From: Bacteroidales bacterium
Lineage (GTDB): Bacteria; Bacteroidota; Bacteroidia; Bacteroidales; F082
Direction: 5' to 3'
Length of the DNA: 37,174 nucleotides
Assembly: GCA_016281295.1 (NCBI GenBank)
Contig: JAEEII010000166.1
Span: 1-37,174 of the forward strand
The translations under genes and the position numbers were made by a program. Shown here piece by piece: positions 15,890 to 23,517 of this stretch (its first letter is position 1; each line of letters begins with the position of its first letter). The notes beneath the pieces are model-generated. The model had not been told where the DNA came from. It saw nothing but the letters and a program-made list of their open reading frames with translations, and did not search any database.

Positions 15890-17881
15890 ATGCATATAGA
15901 TCAATTCTTGCATGGTTATAATAATGGCCATCACTTGATAGCCAGTTCAGCATCTTTGCCTTTGAAGGATGCGGATCGGATGTCGTATCTGAGTGACTGG
16001 TCTGGCTACGTGAATCCTTACGACAAGGACACGAGTTATATTACGGCCTATCCTCTGGCAGAATCACAGTGTTATGTGATAGCCAAAAGTTGGTATGCGG
16101 ATGAGATGAGCCGTCCAGGTTGTGTTTGGACACATTCTTTGGTGGTGAAATTAGACGCTTTGGGGCAAAAAGCTAATTTCTATGATTTGCTGAAACTGTT
16201 TCGACGGCCAAACAGGGAAGGGGATGATTTTATGTCCTATACAAAGCCCATCGAACAGAAAGAGGAGGACACACATGAGGGTAGGCTACGTCTGCAGGGG
16301 GTTGACCGTACTAGGTTTATGTATATGGCCGCATTGCTCTTAGACCGCCATAAGCCTGCTATATATGCTGTTGAGAAAGAGGGAGAGGTTTACGAGGAAT
16401 TGTGTATGCGACTTGTTCAGAATATGCCCTATGGTATATTGAAAGAGTTGTCTATCTGTTCTGGCAGTGCAGCAGTTAGACAATTCGAGGGTGGATTCTA
16501 TAATCTCCAATTCGTGGTAGGTAAGGGTGTTTCTTTGATGGAACCATATCCGCCGAATGTCAACAAACCGAAGGCTGATGCTGGATTTCAGTTTTGGATG
16601 GATGCTGTTCTGGATGGGAGGAACGATGTGGCGCAGATGTTACATCGATTCTCGGGAGACATAGGTAACGACTCAAATCAATTCCTAGCAACATTGAACC
16701 TGTTGAGATTGCTTGACGAAAGAATAAAGGGTAATGGAGATGCTGCCACTATTTCCGAGATTCTGAACTATCTTGTGAATGGGTTTGCTGAAAAAACAAG
16801 CGGGGCTTTCCTGAAACGCTCATTTTTAGGAGAACAGATAAGCAAATACTTCTGCGATGAAAAAACTTTTATCTACACTCTTGCAACTATCCAAGAGTGG
16901 GAATCGCTGGATTATGATGCCTTCGCATATTACGAGCGCGTGGAATCTTTCAAAAAGGGACATCCTTTGGAGGACTATCTGTCCTTGTTAGTTAATCTGA
17001 GCAAGGCGGATTACTTGAATGATAAAGGTAAAGTTTTGTTGTCGAATTCACTTGAAGGACTGACCAAAGAGGAAGTGGCTATGCTGCTTAATCAGGACTG
17101 GGGCTTGTTCAAGTCGATTGTGACTATGAACAATCAAGTTCTGGCGGGTGATTTCTGGCTTGACTTGATGCCTCCACAATTTATATCGTTGTTCGCTATT
17201 TTCCAAAGAAATGAACCGAAAGGGTTTGTAGCATGGGATAAATTGTACTATAGATTGTTGACGATAGATACTTTCGTGACTGACAATATCCTGTCTGAAT
17301 TTGCCAAGCATGAGCCTGATTATGTTGCTACTGCACTGAACGAGTGGAATGGCCGAGGAAAGTCCCCAATGAATAGGATTATTCTGGATCAGTGTATGAA
17401 ACAGAAATCGAGGGTATTATTGTGGATGAGGCAACAAATGGCCGTCAATAATGATTTGAGAGCTGCTATCAAGCGATGCATCATGCCGGATGATTCTGCA
17501 GTGGTAAGCTTTGGAAGCAGGACTTGGAAGGGGTTCGTAGATAGTGAACTTAATACGCAAAATGATGCCAATGAGTTAGTGTATATTTATGTGTTGGCAT
17601 TCAATTGGCGGGATTGTTTTGCGCTTGATTACCTGAAGAGGGTGCTTCCTTATATTTATGAGGCTCTTTCGGTTGAGAGCTTGAGTTATCTGGCCTGGAA
17701 AAGGATAGAGCATTTCACGGGGAGTGTGCCATTTTGGAGATCCTGGGATAATTGCAGGAAAGTACTGATTGGGGTAAAAGATTACTGTAAGAGTATGAAT
17801 CTGACAGATTTAGAGGTTGAAAGCTTTACCACCAACCAGAAGTTGAATAGAGAGCTGATGGAGTTGTGGAGAAAAGAGTGA
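15890..17881 (+). CDS. GAP1-like GTPase-associated protein
   Basis: A 663-residue protein with no leader or membrane helix. The N-terminus carries the pattern of the GAP1-N domain: FLHGYNNGHHLIASS at 6-20, then YITAYPLAESQCYVIAKSW and RPGCVWTHSLVV (75-86). The remaining about 450 residues are helical and would correspond to the GAP1 middle and C-terminal parts. In predicted NTP-dependent conflict systems this protein always accompanies paired GTPases and is thought to regulate them or relay their state to an effector. Its direct biochemical activity is unknown. It is the last gene of the five-gene operon, followed by a terminator at 17905. The match is strong at the N-terminus and only by length and context beyond it. 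Confidence 0.85.
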   Translation: MHIDQFLHGYNNGHHLIASSASLPLKDADRMSYLSDWSGYVNPYDKDTSYITAYPLAESQCYVIAKSWYADEMSRPGCVWTHSLVVKLDALGQKANFYDLLKLFRRPNREGDDFMSYTKPIEQKEEDTHEGRLRLQGVDRTRFMYMAALLLDRHKPAIYAVEKEGEVYEELCMRLVQNMPYGILKELSICSGSAAVRQFEGGFYNLQFVVGKGVSLMEPYPPNVNKPKADAGFQFWMDAVLDGRNDVAQMLHRFSGDIGNDSNQFLATLNLLRLLDERIKGNGDAATISEILNYLVNGFAEKTSGAFLKRSFLGEQISKYFCDEKTFIYTLATIQEWESLDYDAFAYYERVESFKKGHPLEDYLSLLVNLSKADYLNDKGKVLLSNSLEGLTKEEVAMLLNQDWGLFKSIVTMNNQVLAGDFWLDLMPPQFISLFAIFQRNEPKGFVAWDKLYYRLLTIDTFVTDNILSEFAKHEPDYVATALNEWNGRGKSPMNRIILDQCMKQKSRVLLWMRQQMAVNNDLRAAIKRCIMPDDSAVVSFGSRTWKGFVDSELNTQNDANELVYIYVLAFNWRDCFALDYLKRVLPYIYEALSVESLSYLAWKRIEHFTGSVPFWRSWDNCRKVLIGVKDYCKSMNLTDLEVESFTTNQKLNRELMELWRKE

Positions 17882-17904
17882 CAATCCCTACATATAATTG
17901 ATTC

Positions 17905-17935
17905 GGGCTAGCAGACTCGGTAGGGAGGCTGGCCC
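17905..17935. terminator. Terminator hairpin after the double-GTPase operon
   Basis: GGGCTAGC (17905-17912) pairs with GCTGGCCC (17928-17935) with one wobble. It has the same core and loop style as the hairpin at 28401-28435 (CGGGCnAGCA ... GGCTGGCCC), so the two may be copies of one mobile or shared terminator. A short AATTT follows. Confidence 0.6.
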
Positions 17936-18110
17936 AATTTGAGTTTACTTCAATGTGACAGGGTTCAGCCAAGATTCATCTGGCTTAGCAATCAGTCTGG
18001 CATCATGAGATACTGTCTCCAAAAGAAAGCAGAGTATTCCATGGAGAATCTTTCCCTATAACCGTATTATTGTATCATGCATGCCAATGTTACTTTGTGT
18101 GCTATTATTC

Positions 18111-18140
18111 TCCGTAAAATTTTTACGGAAGTTTTTTTTT
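18111..18140 (+). terminator. AT-rich hairpin with T-run upstream of the ATPase gene
   Basis: TCCGTAAAA (18111-18119) and TTTTACGGA (18121-18129) are perfect complements, followed by nine T at 18132-18140. It would stop readthrough from the GTPase operon just before the promoter at 18144. The rest of 17936-18110 holds nothing I can support. Confidence 0.65.
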
Positions 18141-18143
18141 TAT

Positions 18144-18151
18144 TATATTTG
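18144..18151 (+). promoter_or_regulatory. -7 box of the ATPase/TOPRIM pair
   Basis: TATATTTG matches the Bacteroidota TAnnTTTG box. It ends 20 nt before the ATG at 18172, giving a leader of about 14 nt. Confidence 0.6.
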
Positions 18152-18171
18152 GACACTAAATAGAGATTTGT

Positions 18172-19269
18172 ATGTTGACAAAGTTTGCTGTGTCGAATTA
18201 CCGAGGGTTTAAGGACAGAATCGAGTTAGACCTGTCCGATCCTAATGGCTATTCATTCAATTCTTTCGCTATCAAAGATGGTTTGGTGAAAGATTTGATG
18301 ATTTATGGCCCTAACGGGTCTGGTAAATCCAACTTGGGCTTTGCTTTGTTCGACATTGTGAATCATTTGACCCAGAAGAATAAGCAAGCTTTTCCCTACG
18401 CAAATTTTACATATGCGGGTAATGATCATCCCGTAGCATTTGAGTATTGTTTTATGCTCGGGGGCAAACCACTTCGGTATGAATACACCAAGTCCCCAAT
18501 GGGAATTCTCCTGTCTGAAAAGTTGGAATCCGAGGGTATAGTTTTTTTTGACCGCCAGCAGAGGCATATCCATATCAATGAGGATTTATTTCCTCTGCAA
18601 AAGTCCGTCAAGGATAGTTTGCTGCGCCAAGCGAACAATGTCTCGCTGATTTCCTACCTTCTCAATGTTTTCCCGATGGCGAAGGATCACCCGTTGGTCC
18701 TCCTTAATGGTTTCGTGGACAAGATGCTATGGTTTCGCTGCCTGCAAGATCGAGGGTATATTGGTTTTGAATTGGGAATAACGGATTTGGAGGCCTATAT
18801 CATTGAAAGGAATCTGTTGGATGATTTTACGGATTTCGTTTATTCCGTGAGTGGACAGAAGTTTACATTTGCAAAGCCACAACGCGGAGATCGGTTTCTG
18901 TTTTGTTTAATCGACGGGAAGAAGATTGCCTTCTCCGCAATTGAATCGACAGGAACGGCTTCTCTGACTCTTCTATACTATTGGCTTTCAAAGCTTTATG
19001 ATGTTTCTTTCGTTTTTATCGACGAGTTTGATGCCTTCTATCATTATGAGTTGGCTTTCGAGGTCTGCAAGCGTTTGTTTGATAAATCGTGCCAGGTCAT
19101 TTTGACGACGCACAATACTTCGCTTATGACCAATGACTTATTGCGACCGGACTGTTATTTCCTAATCGATGGGAAGCAGGTGAAACCATTGAACAAATGC
19201 ACGTCCAAAGAATTACGTCTAGGACATAATCTGGAGAAGCTTTATCGAGGGAACGGGTTTATGATATGA
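18172..19269 (+). CDS. AAA15/RloA-like ATPase of a two-gene defence module
   Basis: A 365-residue ABC-type ATPase in the SMC/OLD/RloA group. It starts with the usual FAVSNYRGFKD. Walker A is GPNGSGKS at 46-53. The signature region is degenerate (ESTGTASLTLLYYW). Walker B ends in Asp284-Glu285 (FVFIDEFDAF). The switch His is His314 (ILTTHNTSLM). Such ATPases sense invasion and control a nuclease or toxin partner encoded next door. The stop overlaps the start of the next gene by four bases, so the products are coupled. The likely match is an RloA/AriA-like sensor of an RloAB- or PARIS-type system; the exact family needs a profile search. It has its own promoter between two defence operons. Confidence 0.87.
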   Translation: MLTKFAVSNYRGFKDRIELDLSDPNGYSFNSFAIKDGLVKDLMIYGPNGSGKSNLGFALFDIVNHLTQKNKQAFPYANFTYAGNDHPVAFEYCFMLGGKPLRYEYTKSPMGILLSEKLESEGIVFFDRQQRHIHINEDLFPLQKSVKDSLLRQANNVSLISYLLNVFPMAKDHPLVLLNGFVDKMLWFRCLQDRGYIGFELGITDLEAYIIERNLLDDFTDFVYSVSGQKFTFAKPQRGDRFLFCLIDGKKIAFSAIESTGTASLTLLYYWLSKLYDVSFVFIDEFDAFYHYELAFEVCKRLFDKSCQVILTTHNTSLMTNDLLRPDCYFLIDGKQVKPLNKCTSKELRLGHNLEKLYRGNGFMI

Positions 19270-20012
19270 TTCTGTTTGTATTGGAGGGAGAGCGTCCTGA
19301 TTTAAAATTGTACAGGACAATGATGGAGGTATGCGGCGTCGTAGGAGATACGATTGCTGTAGTATATGGATGTAATATCGATGCGCTTTACCATGAAATG
19401 ATTGATTTGGGTGACGGGGCTGATATCGTAGAACTCCTAAGAGATAAATACGAAGGAACGCCATCGAATCCTTTCGAAGGGGTATCCCGCTCAGATCAAT
19501 TCTCGGAAGTATACTTATTCTTTGATTACGATTTCCACGACGTCAATCGGTCACCACAAGTGCTTAATGGCCAACTTGAGTACCTGCTGGATTTTTTCGG
19601 GGAGGAGACGGACCATGGCAAATTGTACATTAATTATCCGATGATTGAGTCGATCCGGTATACGAAGGAACTGCCTGATAGCAACTATTACCAGTATACT
19701 GTTTCTCGTGAGGATTGCCGTTCTTTCAAGAGGGTGACGGCTAGTTTCTCTTTTTATCCCAATATGGACTTCGTGCTGAAAGGAGACGCACATAGCCGAG
19801 CTCGATATTGGGAGTTGTTGAAAATTCAGAATGTAGCGAAAGCGAATTTCATTTGTAATGGTGTGAACGAGTATCCACCTGTGGAAATGGAAAGTATCTC
19901 TCAACGTACGATTCTTCAACATCAAATCGATGAGTTTGAGTCATTGCCCGATTGTAGACTCTCTGTCTTGTCTTCTTATCCGATTATGATGTTTGAATGG
20001 TTGGGTAAATGA
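19266..20012 (+). CDS. TOPRIM/RloB-like partner protein
   Basis: A 248-residue protein coupled to the ATPase by an ATGA overlap. It opens with a strand and acidic turn MILFVLEGERPD (Glu7) and later has FFDYDFHD (Asp87 and Asp89) followed by PMIESIR (Glu128). This order of Glu, then DxD, then Glu is what TOPRIM-fold nucleases of the OLD, RloB and AriB kinds show. No leader or membrane helix. In PARIS the TOPRIM partner is a toxin freed by the ATPase; in OLD it is a nuclease domain. By analogy this is the effector. Overall similarity to named families is too faint by eye to choose one. Confidence 0.72.
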   Translation: MILFVLEGERPDLKLYRTMMEVCGVVGDTIAVVYGCNIDALYHEMIDLGDGADIVELLRDKYEGTPSNPFEGVSRSDQFSEVYLFFDYDFHDVNRSPQVLNGQLEYLLDFFGEETDHGKLYINYPMIESIRYTKELPDSNYYQYTVSREDCRSFKRVTASFSFYPNMDFVLKGDAHSRARYWELLKIQNVAKANFICNGVNEYPPVEMESISQRTILQHQIDEFESLPDCRLSVLSSYPIMMFEWLGK

Positions 20013-20097
20013 GGTTTTTTCCTCTTCCTGCTTTTTATTTGAGAACTACTTTTCCAGTGCAACTCCCTTGTTTCGTCGCCACCGACTCGCGCAATTT

Positions 20098-20202
20098 CTA
20101 TTTTTCTTCATAGATCCATTCGCACCCATCCTGCCGGGGCAAATCCCGCTTCCGGTCGAGGTTCTGGTCCTGGAGGGAGACTCGAGCATATCCGACTTTC
20201 AT
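20098..20202 (-). pseudogene. Resolvase (serine recombinase) N-terminal remnant
   Basis: On the minus strand an ATG at 20202 starts MKVGYARVSLQDQNLDR and continues through GCEWIYEEK to a stop at 20098-20100. This is the conserved start of small serine resolvases, with the catalytic Ser in ARVS. The family normally has about 190 residues; here only 34 remain and no downstream frame resumes. It is a dead fragment marking a former mobile element, and it explains most of the gap between 20013 and 20338. It is distinct from the intact recombinase at 22225. Confidence 0.72.
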
Positions 20203-20241
20203 TGATTTTTGTCTTTTAAAGGGTAATAGTGGTACTTTGAT

Positions 20242-20289
20242 AAAAACACCGATTGCGGGATTGTTTCCGGTTTACGAACCGGTGTTTTT
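20242..20289. terminator. Bidirectional terminator downstream of the coiled-coil gene
   Basis: AAAAACACCG (20242-20251) and CGGTGTTTTT (20280-20289) are perfect complements with a 28-nt loop. They have an A-run on one side and a T-run on the other, so the hairpin can end transcription from either direction. It separates the ATPase/TOPRIM unit from the minus-strand gene ending at 20339. Confidence 0.7.
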
Positions 20290-20338
20290 GGTTTTCATCC
20301 TTCACCTTCCCATAAACGAAGGTTTCAGGGACGGGGAC

Positions 20339-20848
20339 CTACATCTTCAGACCGCCCTTCTTCTTGGGCAAAGGCTTGCTCTGGTTGGCGGCAACCTCGC
20401 GGGCGCGCTCCAACTGGGCCGTGGTCCGGAGGCTCCGGGCGATCCCGTTGCCCTCGAGGATCCGGACCTTCCAATCGTTTCCGTTCAAGTGGTCGACGAA
20501 GAAGGCGAGCACATCGTCCTTCTTGAACCCCTTGACATTCTCGTCCTTCAGGCCCATGATGAGTGCGTGGGTGACGAGGGTGGTCGCATAGGAAGACGAC
20601 TCGAGCTTCTCGATCTGCTCGTTCGTCCCCTGCAGTTCCTTCTGGAACTTTGCAACCCTGCCGTTCTGTTCCGCCGTGGTCCGGGTGATGTACTCCTGCA
20701 CCTTCTGCTCGATGGCTTCCTTGGTTTCCCGGACCGCCTTCCGTTCGGCCCTCTGCTCGGCTTCGCGAATTTCAAGCTCCTTCTTCCGCTTTTCATCGGA
20801 CAGGGCCTGGCGGACGGCGGCCAGTTCGGCCTTGTTTAGTTGTTCCAT
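20339..20848 (-). CDS. Coiled-coil mobile-element protein, unknown function
   Basis: A 169-residue, highly charged protein. Residues about 5-90 form a long amphipathic helix or coiled coil rich in Glu, Lys, Arg and Gln (DEKRKKELEIREAEQRAERK). The C-terminus is basic (PLPKKKGGLKM), which could contact nucleic acid. No signal peptide. It is markedly GC-rich compared with the defence genes to its left and is encoded on the same strand as the radC relic 11 bp upstream. Such small coiled-coil genes are common in Bacteroidales integrative elements, but I do not recognise this one. Confidence 0.72.
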   Translation of the reverse strand: MEQLNKAELAAVRQALSDEKRKKELEIREAEQRAERKAVRETKEAIEQKVQEYITRTTAEQNGRVAKFQKELQGTNEQIEKLESSSYATTLVTHALIMGLKDENVKGFKKDDVLAFFVDHLNGNDWKVRILEGNGIARSLRTTAQLERAREVAANQSKPLPKKKGGLKM

Positions 20849-20859
20849 GATTTGAGTGT

Positions 20860-21276
20860 TTAGTATGTGAATACCTTCTCTTCGATAAAGCTATAGAAGG
20901 ATTTCTTTGAGGTTATGACGTGATCGACAAGACGGATGTCTATCAGGAGACAGGCTTTCCGGAGCTGATCCGTGAAATGAATGTCCTGTTGACTTGGCTT
21001 AGGATTGCCGGAAGGATGATTGTGCAATAGAATCAGCGCTGTAGCATTATGGAGTAGAGCATGGCGGAGCACTGTCCTGCAATCGATGGATGTCTCTGTA
21101 AGAGTTCCTTTGGAGAGCATATCGGTTCCGATAGGGATGAAGATGGAATTGAGATAGATGATCTAGACTTCTTCGTGATCCAGATCATGCATCTGTTCGT
21201 GAAGCATGGCAGCAGCAACCCGATGGACTAAGAAAAAGTAAAAGAAGTCATCACGACAACCCTCTCTCTTGAGCAT
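20860..21276 (-). pseudogene. radC: RadC/JAB-domain gene with in-frame amber stop
   Basis: Reading from ATG at 21276, the frame gives MLKREGCRDDFFYFF, then HDLDHEEV, a TAG stop, then IIYLN and the rest of a RadC domain. RadC proteins have Trp, Phe or Tyr at the position of the stop, so TGG-to-TAG is the simplest explanation. After it the metal-site motif HNHPSGNPKPSQQD is intact. The total, about 138 codons, fits the short mobile-element RadC forms. An internal ATG at 21120 could start an 86-aa piece with the JAMM motif but without the first strands. RadC-like proteins of this type travel with integrative elements and have no proven function. Confidence 0.82.
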
Positions 21277-21330
21277 CTCTTCTTCCTAAGACTGTGTTTT
21301 GTTGGATTACTGGCGGATCGTAAATAAAGT

Positions 21331-21708
21331 ATGAGACCGCTAGAAAACATTATCAGCTTAGATCAATTCACTCAAATGAGGGAGGGGAACGTCATTTCCT
21401 TCGCCCGTAGTCCTTGGTGGACAGACTGCATCAATCAAGTCAAGACATTGATATTCCAGGACCGTACGACAACGAAAGATAACCTTCGCGAAAAGGCGGA
21501 GAGTTATGCAAGAAACTATCTGTGCACAATCCCGGAACTGCCGTCAGTTGACAAGGATGGTGTGGTGAAAGAAATCGCCGACAAGGTGGAACATGACCTC
21601 AAGGAGGCCTCTTTTGACCAGAGACCTCCTGCATTTGTTGTAGCGCAGAAGGAGAGAAACAAAATTCCGGAAGACCCAGAGAAGAAGTTTATCAGATTGA
21701 GTCCATAA
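21331..21708 (+). CDS. Hypothetical 125-aa mobile-element protein
   Basis: Divergent from the radC relic. The product starts MRPLENIISLDQF and is soluble and mostly helical, with a Trp pair (SPWWTDC near residue 30) and a proline-containing C-terminus (IPEDPEKKFIRLSP). I recognise no family. It is followed by a strong terminator at 21798, so it is a single-gene unit. Codon use resembles the recombinase module to its right, so it is probably cargo or maintenance of the same element. Confidence 0.6.
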   Translation: MRPLENIISLDQFTQMREGNVISFARSPWWTDCINQVKTLIFQDRTTTKDNLREKAESYARNYLCTIPELPSVDKDGVVKEIADKVEHDLKEASFDQRPPAFVVAQKERNKIPEDPEKKFIRLSP

Positions 21709-21797
21709 GCCTTGCGGTTGTCGGTATAAACGGCTAGATTCGCTTATCTTGCTTTTATACCCTGACCGTCTCTTCAGGGTCGAGATCTCGAAACATT

Positions 21798-21830
21798 AGG
21801 AGCCTCTTCTGGTGGGGCTCCTTTCTTTTT
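21798..21830 (+). terminator. Rho-independent terminator
   Basis: AGGAGCC (21798-21804) pairs with GGCTCCT (21816-21822), then TTCTTTTT. It ends the 125-aa gene. It lies in the 415-bp gap before the next recombinase, together with the repeat at 21831. Confidence 0.8.
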
Positions 21831-21880
21831 GTCCCGCTGTCCCACAAAAAAACATTAGAACAGGTGGGACAACCTGGGAC
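21831..21880. repeat. Second GTCCC inverted repeat
   Basis: GTCCC (21831-21835) and TGTCCCAC (21838-21845) face GTGGGACA (21864-21871) and GGGAC (21876-21880). The architecture, two GTCCC cores per arm, is the same as at 964-1017. Downstream, CTATGAC (21888-21894) and GTCATAG (21940-21946) make a further stem-loop before the small gene at 21969. These may be recombinase or regulator sites. Confidence 0.6.
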
Positions 21881-21968
21881 AAAAAGTCTATGACAAGACG
21901 TCGTATCGGTTCGTTACGGCGCAGTTCGCGCTACTATAAGTCATAGAGTAAAACTAATCAACGACATT

Positions 21969-22136
21969 ATGAAAGAACCAATCAGCCCCCAAGAGTTCCG
22001 CTTCCTGGCCGTGATCATCCTATCAGGTCTCTGCGCCAATTCCCGCTACTCTTATTCTCCCGAGTTTCACGTCGTGGAATCGGTGAAGCTTCTGACCAGA
22101 CTTCTCACCACCCTGGACAAGCCCGATGAGGTATAA
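21969..22136 (+). CDS. Small protein (55 aa) upstream of the serine recombinase
   Basis: ATG at 21969 to TAA at 22134-22136 encodes MKEPISPQEFRFLAVI and then LTTLDKPDEV. Residues 10-25 are hydrophobic (LAVIILSGL) but flanked by helical charged residues, so this could be a small helix-loop protein rather than a membrane peptide. The good start context (acgacattATG) and the position directly before the recombinase support it. Short accessory genes of this size are common beside Bacteroidales recombinases. No family recognised. Confidence 0.5.
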   Translation: MKEPISPQEFRFLAVIILSGLCANSRYSYSPEFHVVESVKLLTRLLTTLDKPDEV

Positions 22137-22224
22137 TCAGTCAAAGAGAGAATACACCTCGGAAATCGGCGTGGTGAAAACGCATTATAGACTTAAAACA
22201 ACTCAAAACAAAAACAACCCAAAA

Positions 22225-22872
22225 ATGAAGGCAGTAATCTATGCACGCGTGTCTTCGACAGGCGACAGACAATCGACAGAACGTCAGATTCTCGATTTGG
22301 TGGCATATGCCGACAAGAACGGCATTACCGTGGAGAAGAAATTTGAAGAACATATAAGCGGAGCCCGAAAGAACAAGGATCGTTTCATACTCAATGAATG
22401 TCTCGCTTATGCGGTGGAGAATGGGGTCGACATAATCCTCATCAGTGAACTGTCCCGCCTGGGACGAAACGTGGATGAGGTCTTGGCGAACATCCGCTTC
22501 TGCAAGGACAACCACCTGAACATCTATTTCCAGAAGGAGGGGTTCTCTATATATGATAAGGACAACAAGGAGAACCCATTCGCCACCATTATGTGCGCCG
22601 TGCTCGGCACCTGTGCTCAACTTGAGCGTGATGCGATCTACTTCCGCCTATCCAGTGGCCGAAAAGTCTATGTGGACAAGCATCTCAAGGAGACGGGCAA
22701 GTCAGGTCTTGGACGCAAGCTCGGTTATAAGAAACCCAAGGAGGTCTATGAGGAGGCGTACAAGGAAGTCATCAAGCTTCTCCGGCGAGGATACCCAATT
22801 CGCCAGACTGCAAAACTGGCGGATGTCAGTGAAAGTACGGTGAAGAAGGTTAAGGCCATGTTCGGGCTATAG
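22225..22872 (+). CDS. Serine recombinase (resolvase/invertase)
   Basis: A 215-residue serine recombinase. Catalytic Ser10 is in YARVSS, the arginines of the active site are in SELSRLGR (Arg78, Arg81), and the long E helix runs to the C-terminal helix-turn-helix (RQTAKLADVSESTVKKVKAMF), which binds the crossover site. Residue counts match Hin/resolvase enzymes. An upstream ATG at 22126 would add 33 unrelated residues, so I use 22225 (preceded by an A-rich run), where the family begins. It could invert a promoter or resolve element copies; no inverted promoter is visible nearby. It is followed by small DNA-binding genes and a tyrosine recombinase. Confidence 0.9.
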   Translation: MKAVIYARVSSTGDRQSTERQILDLVAYADKNGITVEKKFEEHISGARKNKDRFILNECLAYAVENGVDIILISELSRLGRNVDEVLANIRFCKDNHLNIYFQKEGFSIYDKDNKENPFATIMCAVLGTCAQLERDAIYFRLSSGRKVYVDKHLKETGKSGLGRKLGYKKPKEVYEEAYKEVIKLLRRGYPIRQTAKLADVSESTVKKVKAMFGL

Positions 22873-22883
22873 GAGGATGAGGG

Positions 22884-23141
22884 ATGGAAAAAAGGAAAGG
22901 ACCTGATACCAGAAGGAAGTGTCCCATCTGTCATAAAAGATATGACGGGTTTGGACACGACGCGCTACCGGTATGGCCAGGACGCTGCTGTGACAGGTGT
23001 AATCGAGACTATGTCATTCCGATGAGACTGCGTCTTATGCAACAACAGATGGAGAAAGAAAAAGGCGGAGAAGGTGGCGAAGATGCTACCTCCGCAGATC
23101 CGGGTGATCCTTTGTTATTTTTAATGGGAATGTATAATTAA
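22884..23141 (+). CDS. Small zinc-ribbon-like protein
   Basis: An 85-residue basic protein with CPICHKRYDGFGHD and then CCDRCNRDYV, two Cys pairs that could hold one zinc. The tail is charged and Gly-rich (EKEKGGEGGED) and ends in FLMGMYN. It begins 11 bp after the recombinase stop. Similar tiny Cys-pair proteins accompany Bacteroidales recombinase modules; nucleic-acid binding is plausible. No defined family. Confidence 0.65.
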   Translation: MEKRKGPDTRRKCPICHKRYDGFGHDALPVWPGRCCDRCNRDYVIPMRLRLMQQQMEKEKGGEGGEDATSADPGDPLLFLMGMYN

Positions 23142-23154
23142 AAATTGTTGATAT

Positions 23155-23517
23155 ATGAACCAAATGAATCAAACAGAAATGGACCAGGTCCCGATTCCAA
23201 TGGACCTTATCCTAAATGAAAAGACAGCAGGAAGCATAAACTATCTTCTGCTGGGACTACGCTATGCAATGAAGAGCATTGTAAAGGAGGCCGTTAAAGA
23301 AGTAATTAATGAGCAGAACTACAAAGCACAGGAAGAGGACAAAACTCTCACAGCAAAAGAACTCTGCGCCAGATGGAACATTTGTCCAAACACACTTCGC
23401 ACTTGGGAGATTGATAAGAAAATTGCTCCCCTTCCTCTTAATGGAAGGAAGAAGATTTACTCTATGAAAGATGTCCTTGCCGCTGAAGCACAGGGGTATA
23501 TTAGAATTGTATCATAA
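23155..23517 (+). CDS. Helix-turn-helix (MerR/excisionase-like) protein
   Basis: A 120-residue protein. Residues about 62-120 form a winged-helix or MerR-like DNA-binding domain: LTAKELCARWNICPNTLRTW followed by the wing NGRKKIYSMKDV. The N-terminal 60 residues are helical. It is located directly before the tyrosine recombinase, with which it shares one base (TAATG), so the two are translationally coupled. That is the arrangement of excisionase-type directionality factors in Bacteroidales elements (helix-turn-helix domain 17). Role as an Xis-like factor is inferred from position. A second ATG at 23164 is possible. Confidence 0.8.
   Translation: MNQMNQTEMDQVPIPMDLILNEKTAGSINYLLLGLRYAMKSIVKEAVKEVINEQNYKAQEEDKTLTAKELCARWNICPNTLRTWEIDKKIAPLPLNGRKKIYSMKDVLAAEAQGYIRIVS

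Noticed and set aside
20237..20839. Long plus-strand frame opposite the coiled-coil gene.
   Set aside because: It is the shadow of a GC-rich minus-strand gene and runs through a terminator hairpin.
22126..22224. Longer start for the serine recombinase.
   Set aside because: The added 33 residues have no similarity to the family, which starts at MKAVIYARVSS.
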